In this document: positions 6,157-14,641 of the stretch, in pieces | Numbering within the stretch: the first letter of the stretch is position 1 | Layout of the letters: each line of letters starts with the position of its first letter | Assembly: GCA_003135415.1 (NCBI GenBank) | Contig: PLBP01000027.1 | Coordinates: forward strand, 8,260-48,797 | Reading direction: 5' to 3' | DNA: 40,538 nt | Source: Hyphomicrobiales bacterium | GTDB lineage: Bacteria; Pseudomonadota; Alphaproteobacteria; Rhizobiales; Xanthobacteraceae | Translations under genes and position numbers: made by a program | Notes under the pieces: model-generated | Seen by the model: the letters and a program-made list of their open reading frames with translations, nothing else | Database searches by the model: none | Told to the model about the DNA's origin: nothing

Positions 6157-8400
6157 GTGGCAGGAGCCATGAAAGAGCTCTTGGAACGGCATCGGCTCGG
6201 CGACCGATGGATCGCGGCCGCCGGCCTCGTGGTGGCGAGCGCGATCGCGGCGCTGCTCGGTATCGCGTTTCTCGTCGCGCATAATGTCGACGAAGACAGC
6301 GCGCGGCGCGACATCGCCCTCGCGAAGAACGGCCTCGATTCGCTCGTCACCCGCATGCGGCACGATCTCGTCTCGCTCACCCAATGGGACGAGGCGGTGA
6401 AGCGGGTGGTCTTGAAAAACGACACCGCCTGGGTTCATCGCTATTTCGGACAGCGGCTGCGCGAAACGAGCGGCCACGACCTTTCCTTCATCCTCTACGC
6501 CAGCGGCGCGCCGGTATACGCGTCGATCGAGGGCGTAAGTGTCTATAACGATCTCTACAATTGGGTCCGGCCGCAGGTCGACCCCATCGTCGCGGAGGTA
6601 AACAACGCTTACGCGAAGCGGACCGCGTTGCCGCCGCGCTCGAACCAGAACGGCGACGTGGAATCGTTGCCGGAGCCAGCCTCCCGCGCCGCCTTCCGTC
6701 ACATCGATCATAAATCGGCGCTGGTGGTGGCGGCGACGATCGTCCCCAATCACGACGCGACACTACTCGGCGATCACTCGCCGCCGGTCGCGGTCAGCGT
6801 CAGCTTTCTCGAAGGAGATCTCCTGCGCGGACTCGCGAAGGATCTTTCGATCGACGACCTTGTGCTTGAGGAAGGGGCCGAGCCGGCCAAAGGAAAGGTC
6901 GGGATCGAGGTGCCGATGCCGAATGAAGGGCCGCGTTCGTGGCTGGTATGGAAGCCGCGCCGGCCCGGGACGGAGATGCTCAACCGGTTGACGCCCGCGC
7001 TCGCGGGCATTGCCGCGTTCATCGGGCTCGTCGGGTTTTTTGTGCTCCGTCATGTGCGGCGCTCGAATCGGCAGCTCGCCGAAAGCGAGCGCCGGGCGAC
7101 GGAACTCGCCTTCCGCGACGCGCTCACCGGTCTCGGCAACCGTGCACAATTGATCGAGACGCTCGGGCAATCTCTTTCAGACTTGCGAGCCGGCGAAAAC
7201 CTCGCGCTTTTGTTCATCGACATTGATGGCTTCAAGGACATCAACGACACACTCGGGCATCACGTCGGCGACGAATTGCTCACGGTCGCGGCCTGGCGGC
7301 TCGCTCCGACCAAGAACTGCACGGCCGCGGTGCGGCTCGGCGGCGACGAATTCGCCGTTCTGATCAAGCTGAAAGAAGACGACGAGATCGTCGGCATCTG
7401 CCGTCACGTGCTCGATGCCTTGCGTCATCCAACACCGGCTGGCGATCACGTACTGACCGTCAGCGCCTCGATCGGCGTCGCGGTCGCTCCCGAGCATGCA
7501 AGCGACCCGGAGACGTTGCTACGGCGCGCCGACATCGCGCTCTACCGTGCGCGCACCGAAGGCCGAGGCTCGCTCCGCATGTTCGACCACGGCTACGAGG
7601 AAGCGCTGCACAAGCGGGGCCGCACCGAGCGCGAGCTTGCGCAAGCGCTCGCCCGCGACGAACTGCGGGTGCTATATCAGCCGCTATGGTCCGCCGACGG
7701 CGAGCGCATGGTGGGTGTGGAGGCGCTGGTGCGCTGGGAGCATCCCGAGCGCGGCACGGTCGCGCCGATGGAATTCATCCCCACCGCCGAGCATTCCGGT
7801 CTGATCGTGCGGCTTGATGAGTGGGTGTTGCGCCGCGCTTGCGAAAGGGCGGCGAGCTGGCCGGGATTGGCACTCGCGGTGAACCTGTCGCCGTCGAACT
7901 TCCATCACTCCGACATGGTCGACCGCGTGACCCGCATCCTCAATGAAACGGGTTTCGACCCGTGCCGTCTCGAAATCGAGATCACCGAAAACATGCTCTT
8001 GCACGCGACGTCGGAAGTGCTCGGCCAGCTGGCGGAAATGCGGCGGATCGGCATTCGCATCGTGCTCGACGACTTTGGCACCGGCTATTCTTCGCTCGGC
8101 TATTTGCGCCGCTTTCCAGTCGACAAGATCAAGATCGACCAGTCGTTCGTGCGAAACCTCGGCGTCACCGAGGAAGCGGCGGCGATCGTGGAGTGCGTCG
8201 CGCGGCTCGGGCGCGCGCTGGGGCTCACCGTCACCGCCGAAGGCGTGGAGACCGCCGAGCAGCACCGCTTCGTGCGCGCGGCCGGCTGCCATCAATTGCA
8301 GGGATTCCTGTTCTCGCCGCCGGTCGCGTCCGAGCGGATTTCCGAATTCGCGCGGTCGAGTGACGCCGGCCGGCCGCAAGCAGCCGTCTCGCACGGCTAG
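6157..8400 (+). CDS. Membrane GGDEF-EAL protein with CHASE4-like sensor
   Basis: A 747-aa cyclic-di-GMP enzyme. A transmembrane helix (about 20-43) and a second one (about 275-297) flank a periplasmic sensor of about 230 residues resembling CHASE4, with a DEAVKRVV/YNWVRPQ pattern. A diguanylate cyclase domain follows with intact RLGGDEF, then a phosphodiesterase domain with EALVRWEHP, NLSPSNF, EITENML, DDFGTGYSSL, KIDQSF and AEGVET. All main EAL catalytic residues look present. No RxxD inhibitory site precedes GGDEF at the usual distance. Both activities are therefore possible; which dominates cannot be told. The start is GTG at 6157 or ATG at 6169; the latter has AGGAG only two bases upstream, which is too close. 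Confidence 0.93.
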   Translation: MAGAMKELLERHRLGDRWIAAAGLVVASAIAALLGIAFLVAHNVDEDSARRDIALAKNGLDSLVTRMRHDLVSLTQWDEAVKRVVLKNDTAWVHRYFGQRLRETSGHDLSFILYASGAPVYASIEGVSVYNDLYNWVRPQVDPIVAEVNNAYAKRTALPPRSNQNGDVESLPEPASRAAFRHIDHKSALVVAATIVPNHDATLLGDHSPPVAVSVSFLEGDLLRGLAKDLSIDDLVLEEGAEPAKGKVGIEVPMPNEGPRSWLVWKPRRPGTEMLNRLTPALAGIAAFIGLVGFFVLRHVRRSNRQLAESERRATELAFRDALTGLGNRAQLIETLGQSLSDLRAGENLALLFIDIDGFKDINDTLGHHVGDELLTVAAWRLAPTKNCTAAVRLGGDEFAVLIKLKEDDEIVGICRHVLDALRHPTPAGDHVLTVSASIGVAVAPEHASDPETLLRRADIALYRARTEGRGSLRMFDHGYEEALHKRGRTERELAQALARDELRVLYQPLWSADGERMVGVEALVRWEHPERGTVAPMEFIPTAEHSGLIVRLDEWVLRRACERAASWPGLALAVNLSPSNFHHSDMVDRVTRILNETGFDPCRLEIEITENMLLHATSEVLGQLAEMRRIGIRIVLDDFGTGYSSLGYLRRFPVDKIKIDQSFVRNLGVTEEAAAIVECVARLGRALGLTVTAEGVETAEQHRFVRAAGCHQLQGFLFSPPVASERISEFARSSDAGRPQAAVSHG

Positions 8401-8473
8401 CCACCGCGATCGAACCCGATCGGTTCCAGTTTGATACGAGGCGTTGCCCCGATTGACGGCGGCGCATGCATAT

Positions 8474-8549
8474 CTAGTGTCCCGATTCCGAAATTCGTAA
8501 GCTCTTGCGGCACGCTCTCATACGAACTTCGGAATCTAAGGGATACTAG
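8474..8549. repeat. Intergenic palindrome, ~75-bp family, copy A
   Basis: Arms CTAGTGTCCCGATTCCGAA and, inverted, TTCGGAATCTAAGGGATACTAG enclose a core with TTGCGGCAC. It shares arm and core sequence with copies at 8564-8637 and 33646-33714. No coding potential; it lies between the GGDEF-EAL gene and the thioesterase-dehydrogenase operon. Confidence 0.75.
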
Positions 8550-8563
8550 CGATTCTATGATTC

Positions 8564-8637
8564 TAGTGCCCCTTTGAACCCGAAGTTCGCAAGTGTGCTT
8601 GCGGCAGGTGTTTGCGAACTTCGGGTTTGGGGCACTA
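8564..8637. repeat. Intergenic palindrome, ~75-bp family, copy B
   Basis: Outer arms TAGTGCCCC/GGGGCACTA and inner arms AACCCGAAGTTCGCAA/TTGCGAACTTCGGGTT surround a core with CTTGCGGCA. It follows copy A by 14 bp, so the two form a tandem pair just upstream of the thioesterase ribosome site. The 8401-8667 gap holds nothing else I can identify. Confidence 0.75.
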
Positions 8638-8667
8638 ATCTGACCGCCTGCTGCGAAGGAGGCGGGG

Positions 8668-9138
8668 ATGCCCGAAAAGCCGATGGTACCGCGCGATCCC
8701 GATTGGGACGCAAAAGTGCGCGCGAGCTTCAAACGCCAGACCTTCATGGACACGATCGGCGCGCGCATCGCGGCGCTCTCGCCCGGTTATTGCCAGGTCG
8801 AACTCGCCTTTCGCGGCGATCTTTGCCAGCAGAACGGCTATCTGCATGGCGGGCTGGTCACGACGATCGCCGCCAATGCCACGGGCTATGCGGCGTTTTC
8901 GCTGATGCCGCCGAATTCCTCGGTGCTGGGCGTCGATTACAAGATCAACCTTCTGGACCCGGCGGCGGGCGAGCGCTTTATCGCGATCGGACGCGTGCTG
9001 AAGCCGGGCCGCACGCTCTCCGTCGTCGAGTGCGATATCGAGGCGGAGGAAGCGGGCAAACGCAAGTTGATCGCGAAGATGTTGACCACGATGATGTGCC
9101 TGGAAGGCGTCGCGGACGAGATCCGATACAAAAAATAG
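8668..9138 (+). CDS. PaaI-type hotdog thioesterase
   Basis: A 156-aa cytoplasmic single-hotdog protein. The family motif NGYLHGGLVTTIAANATG holds the HGG turn, and the order helix, then sheets ending KLIAKMLTTMMCLEG, is typical of PaaI/YdiI thioesterases that hydrolyse acyl-CoA. The ATG at 8668 has GGAGG five bases upstream. The isovaleryl-CoA dehydrogenase gene starts only 9 bp downstream, so the two are almost surely co-transcribed; release of CoA from a branched-chain acyl-CoA is a plausible job but not shown. Confidence 0.88.
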   Translation: MPEKPMVPRDPDWDAKVRASFKRQTFMDTIGARIAALSPGYCQVELAFRGDLCQQNGYLHGGLVTTIAANATGYAAFSLMPPNSSVLGVDYKINLLDPAAGERFIAIGRVLKPGRTLSVVECDIEAEEAGKRKLIAKMLTTMMCLEGVADEIRYKK

Positions 9139-9147
9139 GCGGGAGAC

Positions 9148-10317
9148 ATGCGCAATAGCTGGCAGGGCCTCGATTTCGATCTCGGCGAAACCGCCGACAT
9201 GCTGCGGGATTCGGTGCGCGCTTTTTCCGACGACCATATCGCGCCGCGCGCCGACGAGATCGACCGCTCGAACCAGTTTCCGCGCGACCTGTGGCCGCGC
9301 TTGGGCGAGATCGGCCTTCTCGGCATCACGGTCGAGGAGGAGTATGGCGGCGCCGGCTTCGGCTATCTCGAGCATTGCGTGGCGATGGAAGAGGTGAGCC
9401 GCGGCTCGGCATCGGTCGGGCTTTCCTATGGCGCGCACTCCAACCTCGCGGTGAACCAGCTTCGCCGCAACGGCAACGACGCGCAGAAGAAGAAATATCT
9501 GCCGAAGCTGATCTCGGGCGAGCATGTGGGTGCGCTCGCCATGTCCGAGACGGAGGCCGGCTCCGACGTCGTCGGCATGCGCACGTGCGCCGACAAGAAG
9601 GGCGAGCGCTATGTGCTGAACGGCAGCAAAATGTGGATCACCAACGGGCCGAGCGCCGACACGTTAATCGTCTACGCCAAGACGGATCCGGCCGCGGGAC
9701 CGCGCGGGATCAGCGCCTTCATCATCGAGAAAGGCATGAAAGGCTTCTCGACCGGGCAGAAGCTCGACAAGCTCGGCATGCGCGGCTCCGACACTTGCGA
9801 ACTCGTATTTCAGGATTGTGAAGTGCCGGAGGAGAACGTCGTCGGCAAGGTGGGCGAGGGCGTGAAGGTGTTGATGTCCGGCCTCGACTACGAGCGCGCC
9901 GTGCTCGCGGCGGGGCCCTTGGGCATCATGCAAGCATGCCTCGACGTGGTGATTCCCTATGTGCACGAGCGCAAGCAGTTCGGCCAGCCGATCGGCAGCT
10001 TCCAGCTCGTGCAGGCGAAGCTTGCCGACATGTATGTGACGCTGAATGCCGCGCGCGCCTACGTCTATACGGTCGCCAAGGCCTGCGATCGCAAGAAGAC
10101 CACGCGCGAGGATGCGGCGGGCGCGATCCTGTTCGCGGCGGAGAAGGCGACGCAAGTCGCGCTCGACGCGGTGCAATTGCTCGGCGGCAATGGCTACATC
10201 AACGAGTTCCCGGCCGGGCGCTTGCTGCGCGACGCCAAGCTCTACGAGATCGGCGCCGGCACCAGCGAAATCCGCCGGCTCCTGATCGGCCGCGAGATTT
10301 TCGAGAAGACGAAATGA
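9148..10317 (+). CDS. ivd: Isovaleryl-CoA dehydrogenase
   Basis: A 389-aa FAD enzyme of the acyl-CoA dehydrogenase family that oxidises isovaleryl-CoA to 3-methylcrotonyl-CoA in leucine breakdown. N-terminal helical domain, then [16 protein letters not shown] and [19 protein letters not shown] (flavin-binding region), then [15 protein letters not shown], whose Glu sits where isovaleryl-CoA dehydrogenases carry the catalytic base, and [21 protein letters not shown] near the C terminus. The early-position Glu and overall match separate it from short-chain dehydrogenases. Both subunits of the next enzyme, methylcrotonyl-CoA carboxylase, are in the window at 22063 and 31636. It ends in an ATGA overlap with the next gene. 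Confidence 0.93.
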   Translation: MRNSWQGLDFDLGETADMLRDSVRAFSDDHIAPRADEIDRSNQFPRDLWPRLGEIGLLGITVEEEYGGAGFGYLEHCVAMEEVSRGSASVGLSYGAHSNLAVNQLRRNGNDAQKKKYLPKLISGEHVGALAMSETEAGSDVVGMRTCADKKGERYVLNGSKMWITNGPSADTLIVYAKTDPAAGPRGISAFIIEKGMKGFSTGQKLDKLGMRGSDTCELVFQDCEVPEENVVGKVGEGVKVLMSGLDYERAVLAAGPLGIMQACLDVVIPYVHERKQFGQPIGSFQLVQAKLADMYVTLNAARAYVYTVAKACDRKKTTREDAAGAILFAAEKATQVALDAVQLLGGNGYINEFPAGRLLRDAKLYEIGAGTSEIRRLLIGREIFEKTK

Positions 10318-10802
10318 AGCCGGATCGCGCTGGGCTGATCGCCTTCCTTGCGCTCGCCGTAATTCTGGCGGGCACATCATCGAGCCACGCCCAAAACCGT
10401 CAGCCGACGGCGGCGGAGATCAAACTCGTGCGCGATTGCGCGGCAAAACATCCGGACGACGGCAAGGGCGAAGAGGAATGCGCCTTCAGGCTGGTCGCCG
10501 ATCTCTGCGTCGAGAAGGTCAACGACAATCACGGCCATGCCGATTGCTTTCGAATCGAGACCGTCATCTGGGACGCGATCCTGAACGACAACTACAAGGA
10601 GCTGATGGAGGCGATCGACGACAAAGACGATCAGAACAAGCTCAAGGAAATGCAGCGTGCGTGGATCGCGTATCGCGACACCACCTGCCACTTTTATTGG
10701 TTCAAAATTCACGGCACAATGGCCGGCCCGATGACCGCGGCGTGCCAGTTGCGGGAGATCGCGCGCCGCGCCATGTTGCTGGCGTTTTTCGTCCGCGTAT
10801 AG
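10314..10802 (+). CDS. LprI-like periplasmic protein (DUF1311)
   Basis: A 162-aa protein with a signal peptide (core [11 protein letters not shown], cleavage after SHA). The mature part has several Cys and the motif [19 protein letters not shown], which matches the conserved block of the LprI/DUF1311 family, some members of which inhibit lysozyme. The start ATG at 10314 overlaps the dehydrogenase stop (ATGA), pointing to translational coupling, although the roles look unrelated. Function beyond the family match is an inference. Confidence 0.8.
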   Translation: MKPDRAGLIAFLALAVILAGTSSSHAQNRQPTAAEIKLVRDCAAKHPDDGKGEEECAFRLVADLCVEKVNDNHGHADCFRIETVIWDAILNDNYKELMEAIDDKDDQNKLKEMQRAWIAYRDTTCHFYWFKIHGTMAGPMTAACQLREIARRAMLLAFFVRV

Positions 10803-10863
10803 GCGTAGCGCCTCGTCCACGGGCGACGCTTCGACGGCGCTCCGGACGCTATACGATCTCGCC

Positions 10864-11580
10864 ATGAACGCTCTGCAAACCGAAACCGCGCTCGTGCTTT
10901 TTTCCGGCGGACAGGATTCCACCGTCTGCCTCGTCTGGGCGCTCGAGCGCTTCGCGCGCGTCGAGACGGTCGGCTTCGATTACTGCCAGCGCCACCGGGT
11001 CGAACTCGACATGCGGCCGCGCATCCGCGCGGAACTCGGCACCTTGAAAACGGAATGGCGCGCGCGTCTCGGCGAGGACCATCTTGTCTCGCTCGATGCG
11101 CTCGCCGCGATCTCCGAGTCCGCGCTCACCCGCGAGGTAGCGATCGAAATCGGCGACAGCGGTCTCCCGACCACCTTCGTGCCGGGGCGCAATTTGATTT
11201 TTCTTTCCTTCGCGGGCGCCATCGCCTACCGGCGCGGTGCCGGCCACATCGTCGCCGGCATGTGCGAGACGGATTACTCCGGCTATCCCGATTGCCGCGA
11301 CCAGACGATCAAAGCGATGGGCCGCGCGCTCGAACTCGGCATGGACCGGCGTTTTGAGTTGCATACGCCCTTAATGTGGATCGATAAGGCCGCGACTTTC
11401 GCGCTCGCGCACACGCTCGGTGGAGATGTGCTGATTCGCCTCGTGGTTGAGGAAACCCATAGCTGCTATCTCGGCGACCGCTCGCACCGGCACGCTTGGG
11501 GCTATGGCTGCGGCGCGTGTCCAGCCTGCAAGCTGCGGTCGGAGGGGTGGAACAAGTGGAAAGCAACGCGCATGGGATAG
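10864..11580 (+). CDS. queC: 7-cyano-7-deazaguanine synthase QueC
   Basis: A 238-aa ATP-dependent enzyme that converts 7-carboxy-7-deazaguanine to preQ0 in queuosine biosynthesis. The PP-loop [10 protein letters not shown] lies near residues 15-24. The zinc site is seen at the C terminus as an upstream Cys (HSCYLG) plus CGACPAC. The family block [13 protein letters not shown] is present. Length is normal. The start codon of the transporter gene lies inside its last 25 bases, so the two are linked in expression. No other queuosine synthesis genes are in the window. Confidence 0.96.
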   Translation: MNALQTETALVLFSGGQDSTVCLVWALERFARVETVGFDYCQRHRVELDMRPRIRAELGTLKTEWRARLGEDHLVSLDALAAISESALTREVAIEIGDSGLPTTFVPGRNLIFLSFAGAIAYRRGAGHIVAGMCETDYSGYPDCRDQTIKAMGRALELGMDRRFELHTPLMWIDKAATFALAHTLGGDVLIRLVVEETHSCYLGDRSHRHAWGYGCGACPACKLRSEGWNKWKATRMG

Positions 11581-12143
11581 CGGGCCGCGACGGCCTTCGC
11601 GTCGTCGAAGGCCTCGTTTTCCTCGTCCTCTTTTGCCTCACCATTCCGGCGGCGAACTGGCTGATCGGCCATGTCGGCACCGAATGCGCGCCGAACGGGC
11701 CGTGCCTCATCCCGGTGGCGCCCGGTCTGCTCGCGTCTTCCGGCGTCCTCATGGTGGGGGCGGCACTGGTGCTCCGCGATCTCGTGCAGCGCCGCTTCGG
11801 CGCCGGCATCGGCATCTGCGCGATCCTGATGGGCGCCGCACTTTCCGGCCTGTTGGCGGCGCCCGCGCTTGTCGTCGCCTCGGCGGCGGCATTCCTGATT
11901 TCGGAGACCGCCGATTTCGCGCTCTACACGCCGCTCGCGAAGAAGCATTTCGTCGCGGCGGTCGCGGCTTCCGGATTTTTCGGGCTCGTGGTCGATTCCG
12001 TCGTGTTCCTATGGCTCGCCTTTGGCTAGCTCGAATTCCTCGCGGGCCAAATCGCCGGTAAGGCGTGGATGATCGTACTTTCGATCCCGTTGATGATGTG
12101 GTTGCGCAGGCGCGACGAGCGGCTCGGCCTCATCGCGCCGTGA
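11556..12143 (+). pseudogene. VUT-family queuosine-precursor transporter, in-frame TAG
   Basis: A GTG at 11556 with GGAGG ten bases upstream opens a hydrophobic protein of the VUT/DUF165 family (YhhQ-like), proposed to import queuosine precursors. Several membrane helices are clear, e.g. VVEGLVFLVLFCLTIPAA and FLISETADFALYTPL. The frame stops at TAG (12027-12029) after VFLWLAFG. Reading past it gives LEFLAGQIAGKAWM and a last helix ending RRRDERLGLIAP, then TGA at 12141, which is the normal family C terminus. A single change (for example TCG to TAG) would explain it. Without readthrough the 157-aa product lacks its last helix. Pseudogene, sequencing error or suppressed stop remain open. Confidence 0.85.
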
Positions 12144-12218
12144 AGCGGCTGTTCCGCGATTTTTTTAGTGAAAAGATCGCGCCGCGAGGTAAACTCCGGG
12201 CAGCCTGATGGCGCGATT

Positions 12219-13055
12219 ATGAACGGATCGGAACTCATGCAATTCGTCGAAGCCAATGGTGCGAAGATTCCCCAACTCGGCCTTGGCACCTGGGAGCTAC
12301 GGGGTGTCGCCTGCGCGCGGCTCGTCGAGCAGGCGCTCCGTCTCGGCTATCGCCACCTCGACACCGCGCAGATCTACGAGAACGAGGCGGCCGTAGGGGA
12401 TGGGTTGCGCGCCTCGGGCGTCGCGCGGAGCGAGGTGTTCGTCACCACGAAAGTGTGGTGGCCGCGTTTTTCCGCCGGCGATCTCGAGCGCTCGGCCGAG
12501 GAAAGCGTGAAACGGCTGAAGCTCGACGGGGTCGATCTTCTGCTTTTGCACTGGCCGAATTCCTCGGTGCCGCTCGAGGAAACCATCGGCGCGCTCAACC
12601 ACGCGAAGGAGCGGGGGCTCGCGCACCATATCGGCGTCTCGAACTTCACGGTCGCCCTCGTCGATCAAGCCGTGAAGCTTTCGCAAGCAAAACTCGTGAC
12701 CGACCAGATCGAGTGCCATCCCTATTTGGATCAGTCGAAGGTGATCGCCGCTTGCAAGCGCCACGGCGTGGCGGTCACGGCCTATAGCCCGATCGCCAAA
12801 GGGGCCGCGCCCCACGATAAGACGCTCGCCAAGATCGGCCGCGCGCACAAGAAAAGTGCCGCACAAGTTTGCCTCCGTTATCTCGTTCAGCAGGGGATCG
12901 TCGTCATTCCGCGCACGAGCCGGGTTGAGCGGCTCTCGGAGAACGCCGAGATTTTCGACTTTGAGCTTTCGGCCGCCGAAATGGCGGCGATCCGGGCGCT
13001 CGCAAACCCCAAGGGCCGCGCCATCAGCCCATCCTGGGCGCCGGCATGGGATTGA
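12219..13055 (+). CDS. Aldo/keto reductase
   Basis: A 278-aa NADPH-dependent reductase of the AKR superfamily, closest in feel to 2,5-diketo-D-gluconate reductase/YvgN types. The catalytic tetrad is visible: Asp and Tyr in YRHLDTAQIYENE, Lys in VFVTTKVWW, His in LLLLHWPN. The cofactor region ends VVIPRTSRVERLSENAEIF. The ATG at 12219 is chosen; ATG at 12237 (MQFVEANG) is equally possible and closer to family length. Its last 169 bp are overlapped by an unlikely extension of the opposite-strand DUF599 frame. Confidence 0.9.
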   Translation: MNGSELMQFVEANGAKIPQLGLGTWELRGVACARLVEQALRLGYRHLDTAQIYENEAAVGDGLRASGVARSEVFVTTKVWWPRFSAGDLERSAEESVKRLKLDGVDLLLLHWPNSSVPLEETIGALNHAKERGLAHHIGVSNFTVALVDQAVKLSQAKLVTDQIECHPYLDQSKVIAACKRHGVAVTAYSPIAKGAAPHDKTLAKIGRAHKKSAAQVCLRYLVQQGIVVIPRTSRVERLSENAEIFDFELSAAEMAAIRALANPKGRAISPSWAPAWD

Positions 13056-13780
13056 GGGGCTACGCGGCGGCCTGACGCCCTCCAGCGCCGATCGCCGATT
13101 ACCCAGCGCGCACCCGGCCCGAACTGGCGCAGCACCGTGACGATGAGCACGGCGAGCGTCGCCGCGATCAGCACCCAGGCATTGACGAACCAGCCGAGAT
13201 AGCCGAGCGCGAAGAAAAACGCGCGCTGGCCGCGGTTGAAATGACGGCCGGCGAGCATGACCATGCGCGCAACGCGCCCGGCCGCGGCCTTGGCGTGCGG
13301 CTTCTTCGCTTCAGAAGCGTGCGGCGTCGCGCCCAGAGGAATCGCCGCGTAATTAAATAGCCGGTAGGACCAGGCGAACTTGAAGAAGGCGTAGATGAAA
13401 ATCACCAACAGGCCGATGATCTTCATTTCGAGCACGTCCGGCGTGGTGCGCATGCCGAAGGGAAGTGCGGCGAACATTTCCATCACGTCGTGCGAAGAGC
13501 GCAGCAACGCGAGTACGCCGCCGACTGCGAGCAACGAGGTCGAGGCGAAAAAGGCGGTGCCGTTTTGCAGCGACCCCATGTTCTGGCCATCGACCATGCG
13601 CATGTCACGCAGCAGCATTTCGCGCATCCATTCTTCGCGATAGCGATACATGCGTTTGTTGAGGCCGCGCCGTCCGAACGCGGTTCATTCCATCACCGCG
13701 CCATAGCCCATCCAGGCGGCGATGAAGAAGGCCACGGCGAAAAGATCGAGCGGGGTGAGGCCGTACATCGCGATACCCAT
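12887..13780 (-). pseudogene. DUF599 membrane protein, in-frame TGA
   Basis: The minus strand encodes a DUF599 integral membrane protein. From ATG at 13780 the first helix reads LTPLDLFAVAFFIAAWMGYGAVME, interrupted here only for length, and then meets TGA at 13685-13687. The frame then continues TAFGRRGLNKRMYRYREEW and MVDGQNMGSLQNGTAFFAST, typical of the family. The position would normally hold Trp (TGG), a one-base change. At the other end the frame runs about 80 residues past the expected end into the antisense of the aldo/keto reductase, so the normal stop also seems lost. A restart at 13651 would lack the first helix. Function of DUF599 is not known to me. Confidence 0.75.
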
Positions 13781-13839
13781 GGAATCGGCGCGTCATGGTG
13801 CCACCGCGCTGCCGGGACGGCGAGGGGATCGCGCGGCGC

Positions 13840-14311
13840 TTATTTTTGCGGGGTATTATCCGCCGGGCGCGGCGCTAGCCATTTCCAATGAACAGCGGGA
13901 TGCTCGACGGCGACCGCATTGTCGAACATCCGTTGGTCCCAGGAGTCGAGCCTTTTGCCGGCGCCTCGAGATAGTGGTTGCCGCCGTCGACAAACAGCAT
14001 CCGGTCCCCGACCTTGCAATAAAACGGCATGACCTCCCCGTAGCTTACATGCTCCCAGTGCCGGCCGAGCATGTCCCCGAGCAATCGATGCCGTTACCGC
14101 TCGCACTGTTATCTGCGAGCGCCCTATCGATTTCGCGCTGAAGTTCGGGGAGGGCGGCGGCGGCCACGCGGACCGTGCAGTCCGCACAAAACGGATCGCC
14201 GCGAACGGTTGGCCCCATTGTCGTGCGGGGCCACCGTTGCAGAGCAATAAGGGAGCAAACGATGAAGAGGAGGGCGAGAAGGAAAAGGAAGATTTTTGAC
14301 GGCTTGTGCGC
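13840..14311 (-). pseudogene. Small exported or anchored protein gene, two frameshifts
   Basis: Starting at 14311, the minus strand reads MAHKPSKIFLFLLALLFIV (signal or anchor helix), then a Cys-containing domain. The frame breaks at a four-base run (14075-14078) after GIDCSG and resumes as DMLGRHWEHVSYGEVMPFYC. It breaks again at a four-base run (13953-13956) after YLEAPAK and resumes as RLDSWDQRMFDNAVAVEH, ending at 13840. Adding one base to each run restores a single 157-aa frame. Both lesions are homopolymer contractions, as expected from either replication slippage or sequencing error. I do not recognise the protein family. Confidence 0.65.
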
Positions 14312-14362
14312 CATTCGTGCTTCTGCGCCACCTTCTCCCGCTGTCCCCATCATTCTTGATTG

Positions 14363-14581
14363 CTAGTGCGCGTCGCGCAAATAGGCGCTCACGATCAGCC
14401 GCTGGAATTCCCGGCGGAAGCTGGATGGCTCGACCGGCAACAGTCCGACCTGCTCCGGCGCCTTCAAGAATTTCTCCAGCGTCTCGTCATCGACGAGCGG
14501 GAGGGCAGGGCAGGTGGGCGCCTCGATCGAAAGGGCGTCCACCGGCGGCTTTTGCAGTGACTCGATCTTCCCGTCGCTCAT
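14363..14581 (-). CDS. Small hypothetical protein, 72 aa
   Basis: A 72-aa acidic-to-neutral protein with no signal peptide or membrane helix that I do not recognise. GAGGAG lies about nine bases before the ATG at 14581, a good ribosome site that supports a real gene. The C-terminal half (VDDETLEKFLKAPEQVGLL onward) looks helical. It starts 60 bp after the end of the serpin gene on the same strand and may be its operon partner. Confidence 0.6.
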   Translation of the reverse strand: MSDGKIESLQKPPVDALSIEAPTCPALPLVDDETLEKFLKAPEQVGLLPVEPSSFRREFQRLIVSAYLRDAH

Positions 14582-14641
14582 GATGTTCCACTCCTCTACA
14601 TATGAACATCAGCCCCAAAACTCCTTCATTCATCGCGTTCT

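Noticed and set aside
13685-13687. TGA as selenocysteine codon in the DUF599 gene
   Set aside because: The position is probably Trp in the family, no SECIS-like hairpin follows, and no selenoprotein genes are near.
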